From positions 20,108,308 to 20,172,307 of the forward strand of contig NC_081180.1 in NCBI RefSeq assembly GCF_029867415.1: 64,000 nt of DNA, given 5' to 3'. Numbering within the stretch: position 1 is the first letter of the stretch; each line of letters opens with the position of its first letter. The notes below the pieces were generated by a model that saw only the letters and a program-made list of their open reading frames with translations, was not told where the DNA came from and made no database searches. This document shows positions 24,478-36,209 of this stretch, one piece after another. This stretch comes from Vicia villosa (Eukaryota > Streptophyta > Magnoliopsida > Fabales > Fabaceae). A program made the position numbers and the translations under genes.

Positions 24478-27428
24478 GGTTGTTGACTGAAGTCAGGTAT
24501 GTTCCTGATTTGAAGAGAAATCTGCTTTCTCTTGGTGAATTCGACAAGAAAGGATATGTTTTCCAAGGAGAGAAAAGTATCCTAAGAGTCATGAAGGGCT
24601 CGAAGGAAGTCTTGAGAGGCGTGAAGAAACAAGGCTTGTATACCCTTGAGGCTGAAGTTGTAAGTGGTTCGACAAATGTTGCATCCACGAAACCTTTGTC
24701 GAAAACAGAAATCTGGCACATGAGATTGGGCCATGTCAGTGAAAGGGGTCTGGTCGAATTAGGGAAACAAAATCTGCTTGGTGGAGACAAAGTCGAAAAG
24801 CTGAAGTTTTGTGAACCTTGTGTACTTGGAAAATCTTGCAGAGTGAAGTTCAACAAAGGTAAACAAAGAACACATGGATCCCTTGATTACATCCATGCTT
24901 ATCTTTGGGGGCCTGCAAGGTGTCCATCACATTCAGGAGCAAGGTATTTTCTATCCATAGTAGATGATTATTCCAGAAAATTATGGGTATTCATCCAGAA
25001 GACTAAGGATGAAACTTTTGAGAATTTCAAAAGTTGGAAGACTCTGGTTGAAAATCAGACTGGCAGAAAGGTCAAGAGGTTGAGAACCGACAATGGCCTT
25101 GAATTTTGCAATGAGGCATTCGACAGTTTTTGTGCTTCCTCTGGTATTGCAAGGCATAGAACTACTGCAGGTACTCCACAGCAAAATGGTTTGGCTGAAA
25201 GGTTTAATCGAACTATTTTGGAGAGAGTCAGATGCATGTTGACTAGTTCGTGGTTAACGAAGGTGTTCTGGGCGGAGGCTGTTTCGACAGCAACATATCT
25301 GATAAACAGATGTCCTTCGACAGTGTTAGATATGAAGACACCTGAAGAAGTTTGGTTGGGACATCCACCAGATCTCGACAAACTGAGAGTATTTGGCTGC
25401 GTAGCCTATGCTCATATTAGGCAAGACAAGGTCGAACCTAGAGCTCTGAAATGCATGTTCATGGGATACCCAGAAGGAGTCAAAGCTTATAGGCTATGGT
25501 GCCTAGAGCCAGGTCACATGAGGTGTATCACCAGTCGAGATGTAGTTTTCAATGAAGCTGAAATGGCTTTTAAGAAAACTGATGATGTGGGTCGAAGTAC
25601 AGAAACATCTGACGAAGAGCTGGAACAGGTAGAGATTCCTGTTGAGGTGGAGCATGTTGATGCTGAATTGCATATCCCTGATGAAGTCGAAGAAGAAGCA
25701 GAAGATGCTGAGGAAGTTGAGGAAACTGACGATGACTACCTATTTTCGAGAGATAGGTCGAGAAGAGTCATAAAGGCACCTCAGAGGCTTGGGTATGCAG
25801 ATCTTATAGCTTATGCCTTAATCTCTGCAAGTGAGGTTCTAGACGAAGAACCTAGAGACTACAAGGAAGTTATGAGGATTCGAAATAAGACTGAATGGCT
25901 GAAGGCCATGGATGATGAGATGAAATCTCTTCATGATAATCATACTTGGGAACTGATCAAGAAACCTGTTGGGGCAAGGTTAGTCAGTTGTAAATGGATT
26001 TTCAAAGTTAAGGAAGGAATTGAAGGAGTGACGTCGAAAAGATACAAGGCAAGGTTAGTTGCAAGGGGTTTCACTCAGAAAGAAGGTGTCGACTTCAATG
26101 ATGTGTTTTCTCCTGTTGTGAAGCATAGGTCCATTCTAATGTTACTTGCCAAGGTAGCACAGTTCGATCTTGAACTGGAACAGATGGATGTGAAGACTGC
26201 GTTCTTGTATGGTGATCTAGATGAAACGATCCTAATGAGGCAACCTGAAGGGTATGTCGAAAAGGGGAAGGAAGGTTATGTGTGCAAGTTAAAGAGATCT
26301 TTGTATGGGCTGAAACAATCTCCTCGACAGTGGAATAGGAGATTCGACAAGTTCATGGCACGCATAAGTTTCATTAGAAGTTAGTTCGACCACTGCGTTT
26401 ACTTCAGATTTTGACCTAGTAATTCATTTGTTATTTTGTTGCTTTATGTGGATGATATTCTCATAGCAAGCAACAATGTTGAAGATGTGACGAGGGTGAA
26501 GGCTGAACTCAATAAGGAGTTCGATATGAAGGATCTGGGAGCTGCTTCCAGAATTCTTGGAATTGACATTCGAAGAGATAGAAAGAAGTCTAAGTTATGT
26601 TTATCTCAAGAGGCATACCTACGGAAGATTCTTGAAAAGTTTGGTATGTCGAATTCGAAGCCAGTTGTGACTCCAACAAACCCTCAATTCAAGCTGAGTA
26701 TTGATCAGTGTCCCAGTACTGATGTCGAAAGAGCCTATATGAATAGCATCTCATATGCTAATATAGTTGGTTCTTTGATGTATGCTATGGTCTGTACTAG
26801 ACCCGACATAGCATACGCAGTAAGTCTTGTAAGCAGGTACATGGCGAATCCTGGAAAGGCTCACTGGCAAGCATTGAAGTGGATTTTAAGGTACATAAAT
26901 GGGTCTCTGAAAAGAGTCCTAATTTATGGTGGAGCCTTGGGTGAAGATGGTAAAGCAGAAATTGGAGGATATGCCGACTCTGATTATGCAGGTTGTATGG
27001 ATTCCAGAAAATCTATTTCTGGATATGTTTTCACTATGTTTGGCACTGCAATTAGTTGGAAAGCAACACTTCAGAAGGTTGTTGCTCTATCAACCACTGA
27101 AGCGGAGTATATTGCATTAACTGAAGCTGTGAAAGAAGCATTGTGGCTTGAAGGTTTTGCGAAGGAGCTGAAACTTCAAGGTCGAGGTATCACTGTTAAA
27201 TGTGATAGTCAAAGTGCAATACACCTGTCGAAGAATTCAGCCTATCATGAGCGAACTAAGCACATTGATGTGAGGCTGCATTTCGTCAGAGGAGTAATCG
27301 AGCGTGGAGAATTCCAAGTGCTGAAGGTTTTGACTGAAGACAATGCTGCTGATATGATCACCAAGACATTGCCGAGTTGCAAGTTTTTCCACTGTATGCA
27401 GTTGATAAAGCTGCATGAAGAAAGCTAG
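24461..27428 (+). pseudogene. Tork-type pol: integrase, reverse transcriptase, RNase H, two nonsense codons
   Basis: One frame runs from about 24461 to the stop at 27428. Integrase: HMRLGHVSERGL, VDDYSRKLWVF, LRTDNGLEF, TPQQNGLAERFNR. Reverse transcriptase: WIFKVKEGIEG, ARLVARGFTQKEG, LEQMDVKTAFLYGDL, KRSLYGLKQSPRQW and the catalytic LLYVDDILIA. RNase H: GGYADSDYAG, ISWKATLQKVVALSTTEAEY, CDSQSAIHLSKN, HERTKHIDVRLHFVR. In-frame stops TAG at 26382-26384 and TGA at 26412-26414 lie just before the YVDD motif. With the upstream frameshift the element cannot make a full polyprotein. Motif spellings match the Tork/Tnt1-like lineage. Confidence 0.88.
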
Positions 27429-27460
27429 TTTGTTCCCTTGATGTTGTAGAGTTATATCCA

Positions 27461-27471
27461 AGGTGGAGATT
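27461..27471 (+). promoter_or_regulatory. Polypurine tract of the Tork-type element
   Basis: AGGTGGAGATT immediately before the 3' LTR start. Confidence 0.65.
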
Positions 27472-27910
27472 TGTGAGATATTGGATCGAACTCTAGTATG
27501 ACCGAAGGGTAGCTTCTTAGTTCGACAGGATTAAGCATGTAGTCGAAGGTTGTTCACATGCTTGTGTCGAAGATGCTAGGGTTGTTAGCATGTTAAATTA
27601 GGTTTAGTGTTTAAACCCTAATTTGTTAAGTTAGCTTGTTTATTAAGTTGTCTTGTGTAATGGGCCTTGTGGAAAAAGCCCATTAGTTAGTATGTTAGGT
27701 TTTATTATAAATAGCATACTAGTCTCTCATCATTGCTAAGCAGCAAATCCTAATTTAGGGTGAGAGAGGTTATTTGTTATTCTTGTAAACTTGTAATCTT
27801 AATTTTAAGAGAAAGTGAAAGAATAGCAGTTATAACCAATTCTTGTGTTCCTCTTCTTCCTTGTCCTTTATTCATCCCTTATTTTATACTTTGTTCGTGG
27901 CATTGAATTC

Positions 27911-27916
<6 letters not shown>
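27472..27916 (+). repeat. 3' LTR of the Tork-type element
   Basis: 445 bp with the same termini as the 5' LTR. It contains TATAAATAG near 27706 and is followed by TATAT, the target duplication. Confidence 0.92.

Positions 27917-27985
<69 letters not shown>
27917..27985. repeat. (TA)n microsatellite, about 69 bp
   Basis: The other half of the microsatellite at 13722-13880. It also forms the left flank of the palindromic MITE at 27986. Confidence 0.95.
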
Positions 27986-27987
<2 letters not shown>

Positions 27988-28214
27988 GGACGTATCAAAT
28001 GACAACTGGGAATTTTTAATAATAACCATTAGATTTGAATTAATGGCTCAGATTTACCTTATATTTTATAATATTTAATTAATGTTTAAGTGAACAAGAT
28101 ATTTATGTATTATATATTTAAAATATAAGGTAAATCTGAGCCATTAATTCAAATCCAATGATTATTATTGAAAGTTCTCGGTTCTCACTATAGTCAAAGT
28201 TCTCATTTGATACG

Positions 28215-28218
<4 letters not shown>
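27986..28218. mobile_element. Palindromic MITE flanked by (TA)n tracts
   Basis: The ends GGGGACGTATCAAATGA and (other strand) GAGACGTATCAAATGAGA are inverted. An inner stem of about 75 bp (around ATTAATGGCTCAGATTTACC and its complement) is nearly perfect, so the whole 233 bp can fold back. It has no coding capacity. Both flanks are (TA)n tracts, the arrangement described for microsatellite-targeting MITEs such as rice Micron. Family membership is inference. Confidence 0.8.

Positions 28219-28275
<57 letters not shown>
28219..28275. repeat. (AT)n microsatellite
   Basis: Uninterrupted AT dinucleotides after the right end of the palindromic MITE. Confidence 0.95.
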
Positions 28276-28280
<5 letters not shown>

Positions 28281-28907
28281 AAATTTAGTATTCTGAAAAA
28301 TACCAACCTGCCTATATTGCTTATAAACTTGATAAGTGGATGTCTTCTCCATCTAGATTTCAATTGTTTTTTCTCTACTCATGTCTTATTGTTTTGCTTC
28401 TCACTACTAAAAATATGACATTTGGTTTAATGATTTCATAAGGTGACTTTTTGGTTTTGGTGTTGGTAACCACATCCCTTTTTTCAACTTCACAGTCTTC
28501 CTTTCAAATCACCAATTTCATGTAGTTTTGACTTATTATTATAATTTAATTCAAATTAATTACTTTTGATTTGGATCATATTGATAATTGCACTTCTATG
28601 GATTTTATCTTAACTTATCTTATTTTTATGTAGTTTAGTCTACTTTATTCACTTGTCCTTATTTAGTTTGTATTATTTTATTAATTCAAGTCTCTAATTG
28701 ATCGTTATTAATTTAAAAAATACCAAAAATATATTTTATATTAGAGGACCATTTAATTTAGTTTAATTAATTTATAAAAAATACAAAAAAATAGTAATTT
28801 CACTCTATTTGATTGTTAGGATATTTATTTTTGTTCGCAAAAAAAAATATTTAATTACTAAAATCCAAAAAAAATTATTAGAGTTTAATTAGTTTTTATT
28901 GAATTCG

Positions 28908-28909
<2 letters not shown>
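28276..28909. other. Intergenic, AT-rich, no gene seen
   Basis: No open frame or bounded repeat that I can support. Confidence 0.5.

Positions 28910-28962
<53 letters not shown>
28910..28962. repeat. (TA)n microsatellite
   Basis: Left flank of the inverted-repeat element that begins at 28963. Confidence 0.95.
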
Positions 28963-28965
<3 letters not shown>

Positions 28966-29292
28966 CATTTTTATCTTTCATATAAAAAAATATCAAAAAT
29001 ATGTCATTATTTTATTTATTTCTTTTTTAAAATTTAATATGATTTATATTTTAGATTTCATTTTGTTATTCTTTACCATTGTTTGTTTCACATTGTGCTA
29101 TTTTTCATCCACTATTTTTTTTATTTCATTACTAACATTTTTTGTTTAGTGTGAGGTACTATCTTGAGGCATTTGGATTTTCAAATCACCACTTTTTTTT
29201 AGATATCTAACAACTCATCTAACATCTTTAATAACATATTTAATAACAAAATTTATATTTTGTATTAAAAAATTTTATTGATCTAAATGTTT

Positions 29293-29395
29293 TTACGGGT
29301 ACCAGACATTTTTCTATACATTCAATCATTATTTTTTTACGGGTGTTAGACATTTTTATATACATTCAATTATTATTTATTTCACCGGTATCAGA
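29293..29395 (+). repeat. Minisatellite, left part (two to three units)
   Basis: Units of about 45 bp with consensus ACGGGTACCAGACATTTTTC plus TATACATTCAATTATTATTT. The array is interrupted at TCAGA by the solo LTR and resumes at 32268. Confidence 0.85.
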
Positions 29396-32267
29396 TGTAA
29401 CGCCCGGAAAAATAATTATTGGCTTAATTTGGACATTTGTGATGTTTATTGGAATTTTTGCATTTTGAAATGATTTAGTCGGTATTAGTTCGGGATAGCG
29501 GATCGATATTTAATTGGAAATTTTAATATTTTTAGTATTAGAAATATTAATGAGCTAATATTTAGCGTTTTGGGAATTTTCCGAATAATTAAGATTAGAC
29601 CGGAAATATGCGACATTGAGTAATAAGTCGGTATATTAAAATAATCGGATTTTATTTTAATGAAATATAAGTGGAAGTATTATTTTTACTATAAGTTTAG
29701 AAATTAATTTGGGCTTATTTTATGGTATATTTAATTATTATGGGTGTAATTTTATTAGGCCCATTATTGAAATAGAGACTAAGTGGTGGTGGTATCATTT
29801 TGTTATTTGGAAAAGATAGAAACATAAGAAGAAAGAGGAAACCGAGGGAGAGAAAGGAAAGAGGGGCTAGGGTTTGAAGGGGAGAAGAAGGAGACCCAAA
29901 ATGTTACTCTAAAGTGTCATTTTTCTCTAATTTTCCCATTGAATCTTCTTAGAGCTGCACTCAATCCAAGGTAAGGGGGGATTCTTACTATCTAAATGGG
30001 AATATGATGGATTTTATGTGGGTTTGGGGTATAGATTGTCATTGTGTTGCGTTAATTTTGTTCTTGTCACTGTTTGAAATTGCTGTTGCTAGTCGTTGAA
30101 ATTGGAAATGTTGTGCGTACTTACTGTTCGTTCATGTGAATCCATTGTGTGATTCGGTTATGTTATTTTTCATTTCTATTTCATACCTATGCCATGTTCT
30201 GTTTTCATGCTTTTCATAATATTACTTAATATATATAATTAGGGGTGGCAAAACGGGCCGCCCGCCCCGCCTTAAGCCCGCCAAAAAATGAGTGGGGCGG
30301 GCATGTCCGCCAAGTGAAATGGGCACAAAAATCATGCCCGCCCCGCCAAGATGGCGGGTTGGCGGGCGGCGGGCTTGCCCGACTATTTTTTTTTATATTT
30401 TTTTTCATTTTTTTAATGGATAAATATGTTTTTTTTACCTTTAAATTAAATTTTTCACTTATTTATTAAAACAATTTTTTATAAAAGCAACTTTTTAACA
30501 AATTTTACTTAAAAAATATTACATATAGTTACAAATAAATATATAAAATAAACCATAAAGAATTGAAATAACTAGAATTAACTAAAAAAGAGAGAATTTT
30601 AGAGGAGGGGCGGGTTTTGGCGGGCGGTAGGCATTGAAAATTGGATTGGAAATATAATATTGAATTGAAACTTCAGATGATAGGATTATTAATTGGAATA
30701 TACTTAGACTTGGATAAATTATTCGTTTTATCGGTAAATTACGGTATCTTGAGAATTTGACCGTAATCGTGATTTGGTTGAATATTTATGTTGAGAATAA
30801 TATATTGATATGCCAATGATGTTGTCTTGATAAATAATATCATGTCTAATTGAATTTGTTGATAATTGGAAGTTGATTCCGTTTACTTGATAAATTATCA
30901 TGTTGAGATTATCTTACGAATTGATCGAAAATTGTGGTTTTGATTTGGATGACTTTGTTAATATGTGAAATTGAGTAATTGTGCCGATGTGCCGAAACGT
31001 GATGATAATTGTAATAATCTTGATGATATGCGAATTGTATATTTGTGACGATTTTGTTAATACACGAAGTTGTATGTTTGTTGTGATATGCCGAAGCATG
31101 AGGATATGTATGTAATGACTTGTTTATATGCGAAGTTGTATAATTGCGATGATGTGTCGAAACATGACGATGTTTTGTGATGATTTGTAATACGTGATGT
31201 TGTATATAATTGTGATGATGATTTTGTGACTAAGTGAAGATGAAATATTATGGTCACGTGAGTTACCTCGTATAGATGGTAATTGATTGTGATATAGACT
31301 TATGCCTCGTGACGATATGCGATTGTGATGAGTATGCTGTATTGTCTTGTTTGTCGAGTCACATTTCATATGCATACTCTGTGACGGCCTGGATTGGCAA
31401 ATTAGTGACGAAGGCTTATGCCTTGTGCCTTTGAATTGGGCAATTGGTGACGGGGGCTGGAGCTCCGATTGGTACCACATGCATATACATCAGTCATGTC
31501 CCATGTGTCTTATGTGATTCATAGTTGTGACTATATAGTGATTATATTTTTGTGACTTATTAAATGATGGAACTATGTGAAGATGTGAATTTGTGATTTA
31601 ATGAATAGAGTGATGATATTAATACTTGTGAATGCGATTAACCGAATATGCCTAATTTCTGATATATAATAAAGATGCCTATGTGTTGACTTGTTGATGA
31701 TGCTTATATGATGACCTGTCGAATATGTTTATATGTTGATATCATGACTATTCATTGATGATGTTCTTTGTGCTGTTTATGTTGATGTTGTGTGAGGCGG
31801 CGATTCATTTATATTCTTTACCTAATATATGATTTATCATGATCCTATTTATATAGTTTGATAACTCACCCTTGCTGCTGATGTTTCCCCTACCATGGGA
31901 AATGAGCAGGTACTCAAGTATAGTTGTGGAAGTTTGTTGTTTCATCGAGTCCAGTTGGTGTGTCGCTCTGATACGTAGCACTCAGGGGGTTGTTTATATC
32001 GTTATTTCTAGGTTGTTGATGTTTTAGTTGTTGTTATTATAACTGTTGAATCCAAGTTGAATAATATGAAGTACTTGTTATACTTCCAAGTTGTTTGAGT
32101 TGAATAAAGCTGATAGTTGACTGTTATTCGAATGCTATGTATCATTGTTAAATGACATACAAGTTGAAGTTTTAAGTTGATATGTGATACTCCAATCTGT
32201 TGTTTGAAATTTTAAATACTCTGATGTTTTCCGCATTATAATTTCGGGTAGAATTTGGGGTGTTACA
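29396..32267 (+). repeat. Solo LTR, Ty3/gypsy-like, 2872 bp
   Basis: Begins TGTAACGCCCGG and ends GGGGTGTTACA, with 5-bp direct repeats TCAGA at 29391-29395 and 32268-32272. TGTAACRCCC...GGTGTTACA termini are typical of plant Ty3/gypsy chromovirus LTRs of the Tekay type. There is no internal coding domain or primer site, so it is a recombination product of a full element. The orientation is judged from a GATAACTCACCC-type segment near 31860 and is tentative. 30900-31230 contains imperfect repeats of GATGATATGCGAA-like units. A GC-rich insert sits at about 30239-30640. Confidence 0.82.
30239..30640. mobile_element. GC-rich hAT-like MITE fragment inside the solo LTR
   Basis: TTAGGGGTGGCAAAACGGGC followed by CCCGCC-rich sequence is a common plant hAT-type MITE end. 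A second GGGGCGGGTTTTGGCGGGCG block near 30606 marks the other side, but in the same orientation, so ends and duplication are unclear. Frames in this stretch are composition artefacts. Confidence 0.4.
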
Positions 32268-32628
32268 TCAGACATTTTTCTATACATTCAATTATTTATT
32301 TTTTACGGATACCAGACATTTTTCTATACATTTAATTATTATTTATTTCACGGGTACCAGACATTTTTCTATACATTCATTATTTATTTTTTACGGGTAC
32401 CAGACATTTTTCTATACATTTAATTATTATATTTTTCACGGGCACCGGACATTTTTCTATACATTCAATTATTATTTTTTCATGGGAACCAGACATTTTT
32501 CTATACATTCAATTATTATTTTTCACGGGTACCAGACATTTTTCTATACATTCAATTATTATTTTTTCATGGGTACCAGACATTTTTCTATACATTCAAT
32601 TATTATTTTTTCACGGGTGCCAGCTATT
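32268..32628 (+). repeat. Minisatellite, right part (about eight units)
   Basis: About 45-bp units around GGTACCAGACATTTTTCTAT. Diverged copies in reverse orientation occur at 52335-52465 next to a Helitron end. The apparent 142-codon frame here is a by-product of the repeat length. Confidence 0.9.
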
Positions 32629-32756
32629 TTTTTATTAAAAGATATACATCTGAAACAAATGCGCGTCATATTTTTGATATCATATTAAATTTTAAAAAAG
32701 AAATAAATAAAATAATGACATATTTTTGATATTTTTTTATATGAAAGATAAAAATG

Positions 32757-32758
<2 letters not shown>

Positions 32759-32844
<86 letters not shown>
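32759..32844. repeat. (AT)n microsatellite, about 86 bp
   Basis: Uninterrupted AT dinucleotides between the inverted-repeat element and a GGGG-starting palindrome. Confidence 0.95.
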
Positions 32845-32846
<2 letters not shown>

Positions 32847-32903
32847 GGTTTGCTACAATAGACCCCTTCATTTTTATGAAGGTCTATTTTAGCAATGAGC
32901 ACC
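32845..32903. repeat. Hairpin terminus next to (TA)n: possible transposon end
   Basis: GGGGTTTGCTACAATAGACC, then CCTTCATTTTTATGAAGG and TCTATTTTAGCAATGAGCAC. Two short inverted pairs (CCTTCAT/ATGAAGG, AATAGACC/GGTCTATT) form a hairpin. Like the MITE at 27986 it starts with GGGG directly after (TA)n. I did not find a matching opposite end. Confidence 0.45.
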
Positions 32904-33375
32904 TTTTTATTTGGACAAAAAACCCATTTTTTTTATTTTAAAAAAACTAAAAATTAAGGGACATAAATATAATTTAAGCTTTAAATGAATTATATTTTTC
33001 AAAAAAATTAAGACTATTCAATTCTCTCTTTCCCTTTCTTGTTTCTCGCAACTCTCTCTCTCTCTACGTTCTATTCTTCTTGCTTTTGAAGTTCCAGATT
33101 ATACTTTCTACTTTTTCCAATCTAAACCAATTCTTTATTGCTCTCTATTATTATACTTTCTAAAGAAGTGAAAGTGGAATTACATTACAATCTCTACTAA
33201 AAAAAAGGTATTCTTAATGAATTTTTATTTTTATATTTCCTTTTCATGGTTTAGCATATGTATACGTAATATGTATCACTAGATTCAGAAAGTTTGTATT
33301 TTTTAATTGTTTGTTGTAACTTTTAATTGTTTTTGGTATAATTATTTGTTTTAAATACTACTTGTTTATAGCGGG

Positions 33376-35576
33376 ATGTCATCTAAGGGAAGAAATGAGG
33401 CCATTGATTGGTCCTTGGAGCTTCTTACTGAGAATAATTTAGTACATGAAAATGATGAAATAATATATTCTATGACCTTTCAAGAGCCACAACAGGGATC
33501 TTTGCCTCAAGACAAATACATTGATGATTTTGATCTTTACGAAGGGAAGGTATTTAGCAGTGATGACGAGGCTTACAACTTTTACAGTTGGTTTGCACGA
33601 AAAAATGGTTTTTCAATTAGATGTCACCATGTTTACAAATCTATTAATAATCAGTCTGATGATAATCCATTAGGTATTTATAAAAGAGAGTTTGTTTGTT
33701 ATCGTGCTGGTACTATTAACTAACATAAAGATAACAAAGTAGAAGTTCAAAGAAAACGAAAGTCGTCAAGATGTAATTGTACTGCAAAATTGTTGGTGGC
33801 TAAAACAACAATTGACTCTGAGAAAAAGTGGGTGGTAAAATATTTTAATAATAATCATAACCATGAGTTATTAGATGACAAAGAGGTTCAATTTCTTCCT
33901 GCTTATCGAAACATTCCAATTAGTGATCAAAACCGTATTCTTTTGTTGTCAAAAGCTGGTTGCTCTGTAAGTTTGATAACAAGAGTACATGAGTTAGAGA
34001 AAGGAGTAGATGCAAGAAATTTACCATTTTTGGAGAAAGATATTAGGAATTTTATTCAATCTCAAAGTGGTATTGGTAAGGAGTGTGATGCTTCAAATGT
34101 TCTCAAATTATGTAAAAATTTGAAAGACATATATCATGCATTTGAATATGAGTTTTCAATAGATGAAAATAAAAAATTGGAGCATATTATTTGGGCATTT
34201 GGTGATTTACTTCGAGCATATGAAGCATTTGGAGATGTGGTTGTTTTTTATACCACCTATCGAATAAATCATTATGACATGCCACTTGGAATATGGGCCG
34301 GGGTCGATAATCATGGAAATTCCATTTTTTTTGGTTGCGTTCTATTGCGAGATGAGAAGATTTCTTCTTTTACATGGGCTATAAAGGTACGTTTTTATAT
34401 ACGTGAGGTTATCATTTCTCAGTTTCTAAATTTGAGTTTTTAGTAAGCTAATTTATATGTTCTTTATTATTTTCAGAATTTTTTTAATTTTGTCAAAGAA
34501 AAATATCCACAAACAATTCTTACAGATCAAGATCTTGCTGTGAAAGAAGCTATTGCAATGGAATTACCAAACACGAAACTTGCATTTTGCATATGGCATA
34601 TCCTGTCAAAGTTACCAACTTGGTTTTCTTTTCCGTTGGGGTCGAGATATAATGATTTTAATTACGAGTTTCATCGATTATACCATTTAGGATGTACTGA
34701 TGATTTTGAGAGGGAATGGAAATTGATGGTTGCAGTGTTTGGTCTTAGCAAGGATAACCATATTAACTTGCTTTATTTGGATCGTCAATTTTGGGCACTT
34801 GCTTATTTGAAGGACTTCTTTTTTGCTGGAATGACAACAACTAGACGTTCAGAATCTATAAATTCATATATAAAAATATTCTTGGGTGCCAAAACGAGTC
34901 TGACTGATTTTATAAATCAAGTTAGTTCATTTTAATTGAGATAATTCATTTTTCTCAAATATCTTTTCTATCTATTGGTTTTAATTTAGTCACAATTAAT
35001 ATATTTTTGTGTAGGTTGGAGTTGCTGTCAAAATTAGAAATCAAGCTGGAGAAGAAGCAAGAATGCGCCAAAAGTGTCATAAATCATAATCCTCATATTA
35101 GAACATGTTTTCTTATTGAGGAACATGCTGCATCTATACTCACACCTTATGCTTTTAGGTTACTCCAACAAGAGATTGAATTATCTACAAAGTATGCGGC
35201 AACCGAAATTAATAACAACACATACAATGTGAGGCATCATACCACATCAGAAAGAGGTCATTTTGTAAGTTGGATAGAAAACAATGAATCAATCCATTGT
35301 TCTTGCAAGGAATTTGAATTTTCTAGAATATTATGCAGACATGCTATTCGAGTGCTTGTGATGAAAAATTATTTTTACCTCCCTTCAAAGTATCTTCCTC
35401 TTCGTTGGAGACAAGAAAGTTCATTGGTCTCAAAATCTAATCATATTCTTAACTGCAGTGGCAGCTCTACTGTTAAGTTTATTGGTGCAACCAATATTAC
35501 AAGTTTATTGCAGTGTGATTCTTTGCCGAAGGTCTTCTGTTTGTTACTAAATTATGTTGCACAATTCAGTAATTAA
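33376..35576 (+). pseudogene. FAR1-related sequence (FRS, MULE-derived), broken
   Basis: Exons 33376-34386, 34477-34920 and 35015 to about 35576 with GT-AG introns. Order: FAR1 DNA-binding domain (FDLYEGKVFSSDDEAYNFYS ... RCNCTAKL), MULE transposase core (GDVVVFYTTYRINHYDMPLG, TWAIK, ILTDQDLAVKEAI) and SWIM zinc finger (HCSCKEFEFSRILCRHAIRVL). An in-frame TAA at 33721-33723 cuts the DNA-binding domain. In exon 3 a short duplication around 35080 (CATAAATCATAAT) shifts the frame. The C terminus after VSKSN looks truncated. FAR1/FHY3 proteins are light-signalling transcription factors derived from Mutator-like transposases, and this copy cannot make a full protein. A 5' UTR intron (about 33208-33371) is possible. 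Confidence 0.8.
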
Positions 35577-35599
35577 TTGCACAATTCAGTAATTAATTA
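35560..35599. repeat. 20-bp tandem duplication
   Basis: GCACAATTCAGTAATTAATT occurs twice head to tail, at the end of the FRS remnant. Confidence 0.85.
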
Positions 35600-35791
35600 T
35601 GTTTTCTTTGATTTTGATTTTGAATTATCAAATTCCCATTTTATTATTCACATCAAACAAATTTGCAGCTTCCTTCGATTAAGATTTTATTTCCCTTTCT
35701 TCGATTCATAACAACACATACATCACTCTTCAACGCGTGATCGTGGTCACGCGCCTCCTGTGTTTGGTTGAACACGCTCGAGACACACACC

Positions 35792-36027
35792 ATGGGAAGT
35801 GAGGTGCTGTTGACGATTCTGCATCGGAATCGAAGACTGGTGATGAAGGTGTTAACATTAACGTTCGATGCTCCAACTGTTCAAAGTTTCCGTCCAGGTT
35901 TCTCTTGATTCAACGGTTGGATCGTTCAAGGATCTCATTGCAAGTAAGTGTGATATCCCCACACAGCAACAACGTCTCATTTACAAGGGGAAGATATTGA
36001 AGGACGATCAAACGCTTCAAAGCTATG
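35792..36027 (+). pseudogene. DSK2/ubiquilin-like first exon fragment
   Basis: Starts at ATG 35792. Two frame changes are needed to read it: one shortly after the start (about 35807) and one near 35890. In the third segment the frame gives VQVSLDSTVGSFKDLIASKC and QQQRLIYKGKILKDDQTLQS, the ubiquitin-like domain of DSK2 (ubiquilin) proteasome shuttle factors. It ends SYG with a following GT, so the exon-intron border is kept, which argues against a processed copy. No later DSK2 exon is present. Confidence 0.7.
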
Positions 36028-36209
36028 GTAATTTTATTTTCCGATCTCGGTTACTGTATTATGTTCATCTTATGGTACTGTTTGATTTAGTTTTAGGTCA
36101 TTTTTAGTTAATTTTTATGAAATTTATACCATCAAATTAAATATGAAATTACAATAATAACTAAGACTTTGACATGTCAATTGTTATTCTATTAATTGGT
36201 TTTGATACA

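Larger units (their letters stand above)
28963..32758. mobile_element. Terminal-inverted-repeat element with internal minisatellite, split by a solo LTR
   Basis: Left arm 28963-29042 (TTACATTTTTATCTTTCATA ... TTTAAAATTTAATATGA) is the near-perfect complement of right arm 32676-32758. Both outer sides are (TA)n tracts. Subtracting the inserted solo LTR and duplicated 5 bp, the unit is about 0.9 kb. It holds the CGGGTACCAGACATTTTTC minisatellite and an AACAAATGCGCGTC module also found near a Helitron end at 52300. No transposase is visible. Confidence 0.6.

Noticed and set aside
30226..30469. Pro/Gly-rich frames on both strands
   Set aside because: They come from a GC-rich MITE fragment and have no start context or homology.
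32260..32688. 142-codon frame rich in Phe-Tyr-Thr-His
   Set aside because: It is a by-product of a ~45-bp minisatellite whose unit length keeps the frame open.
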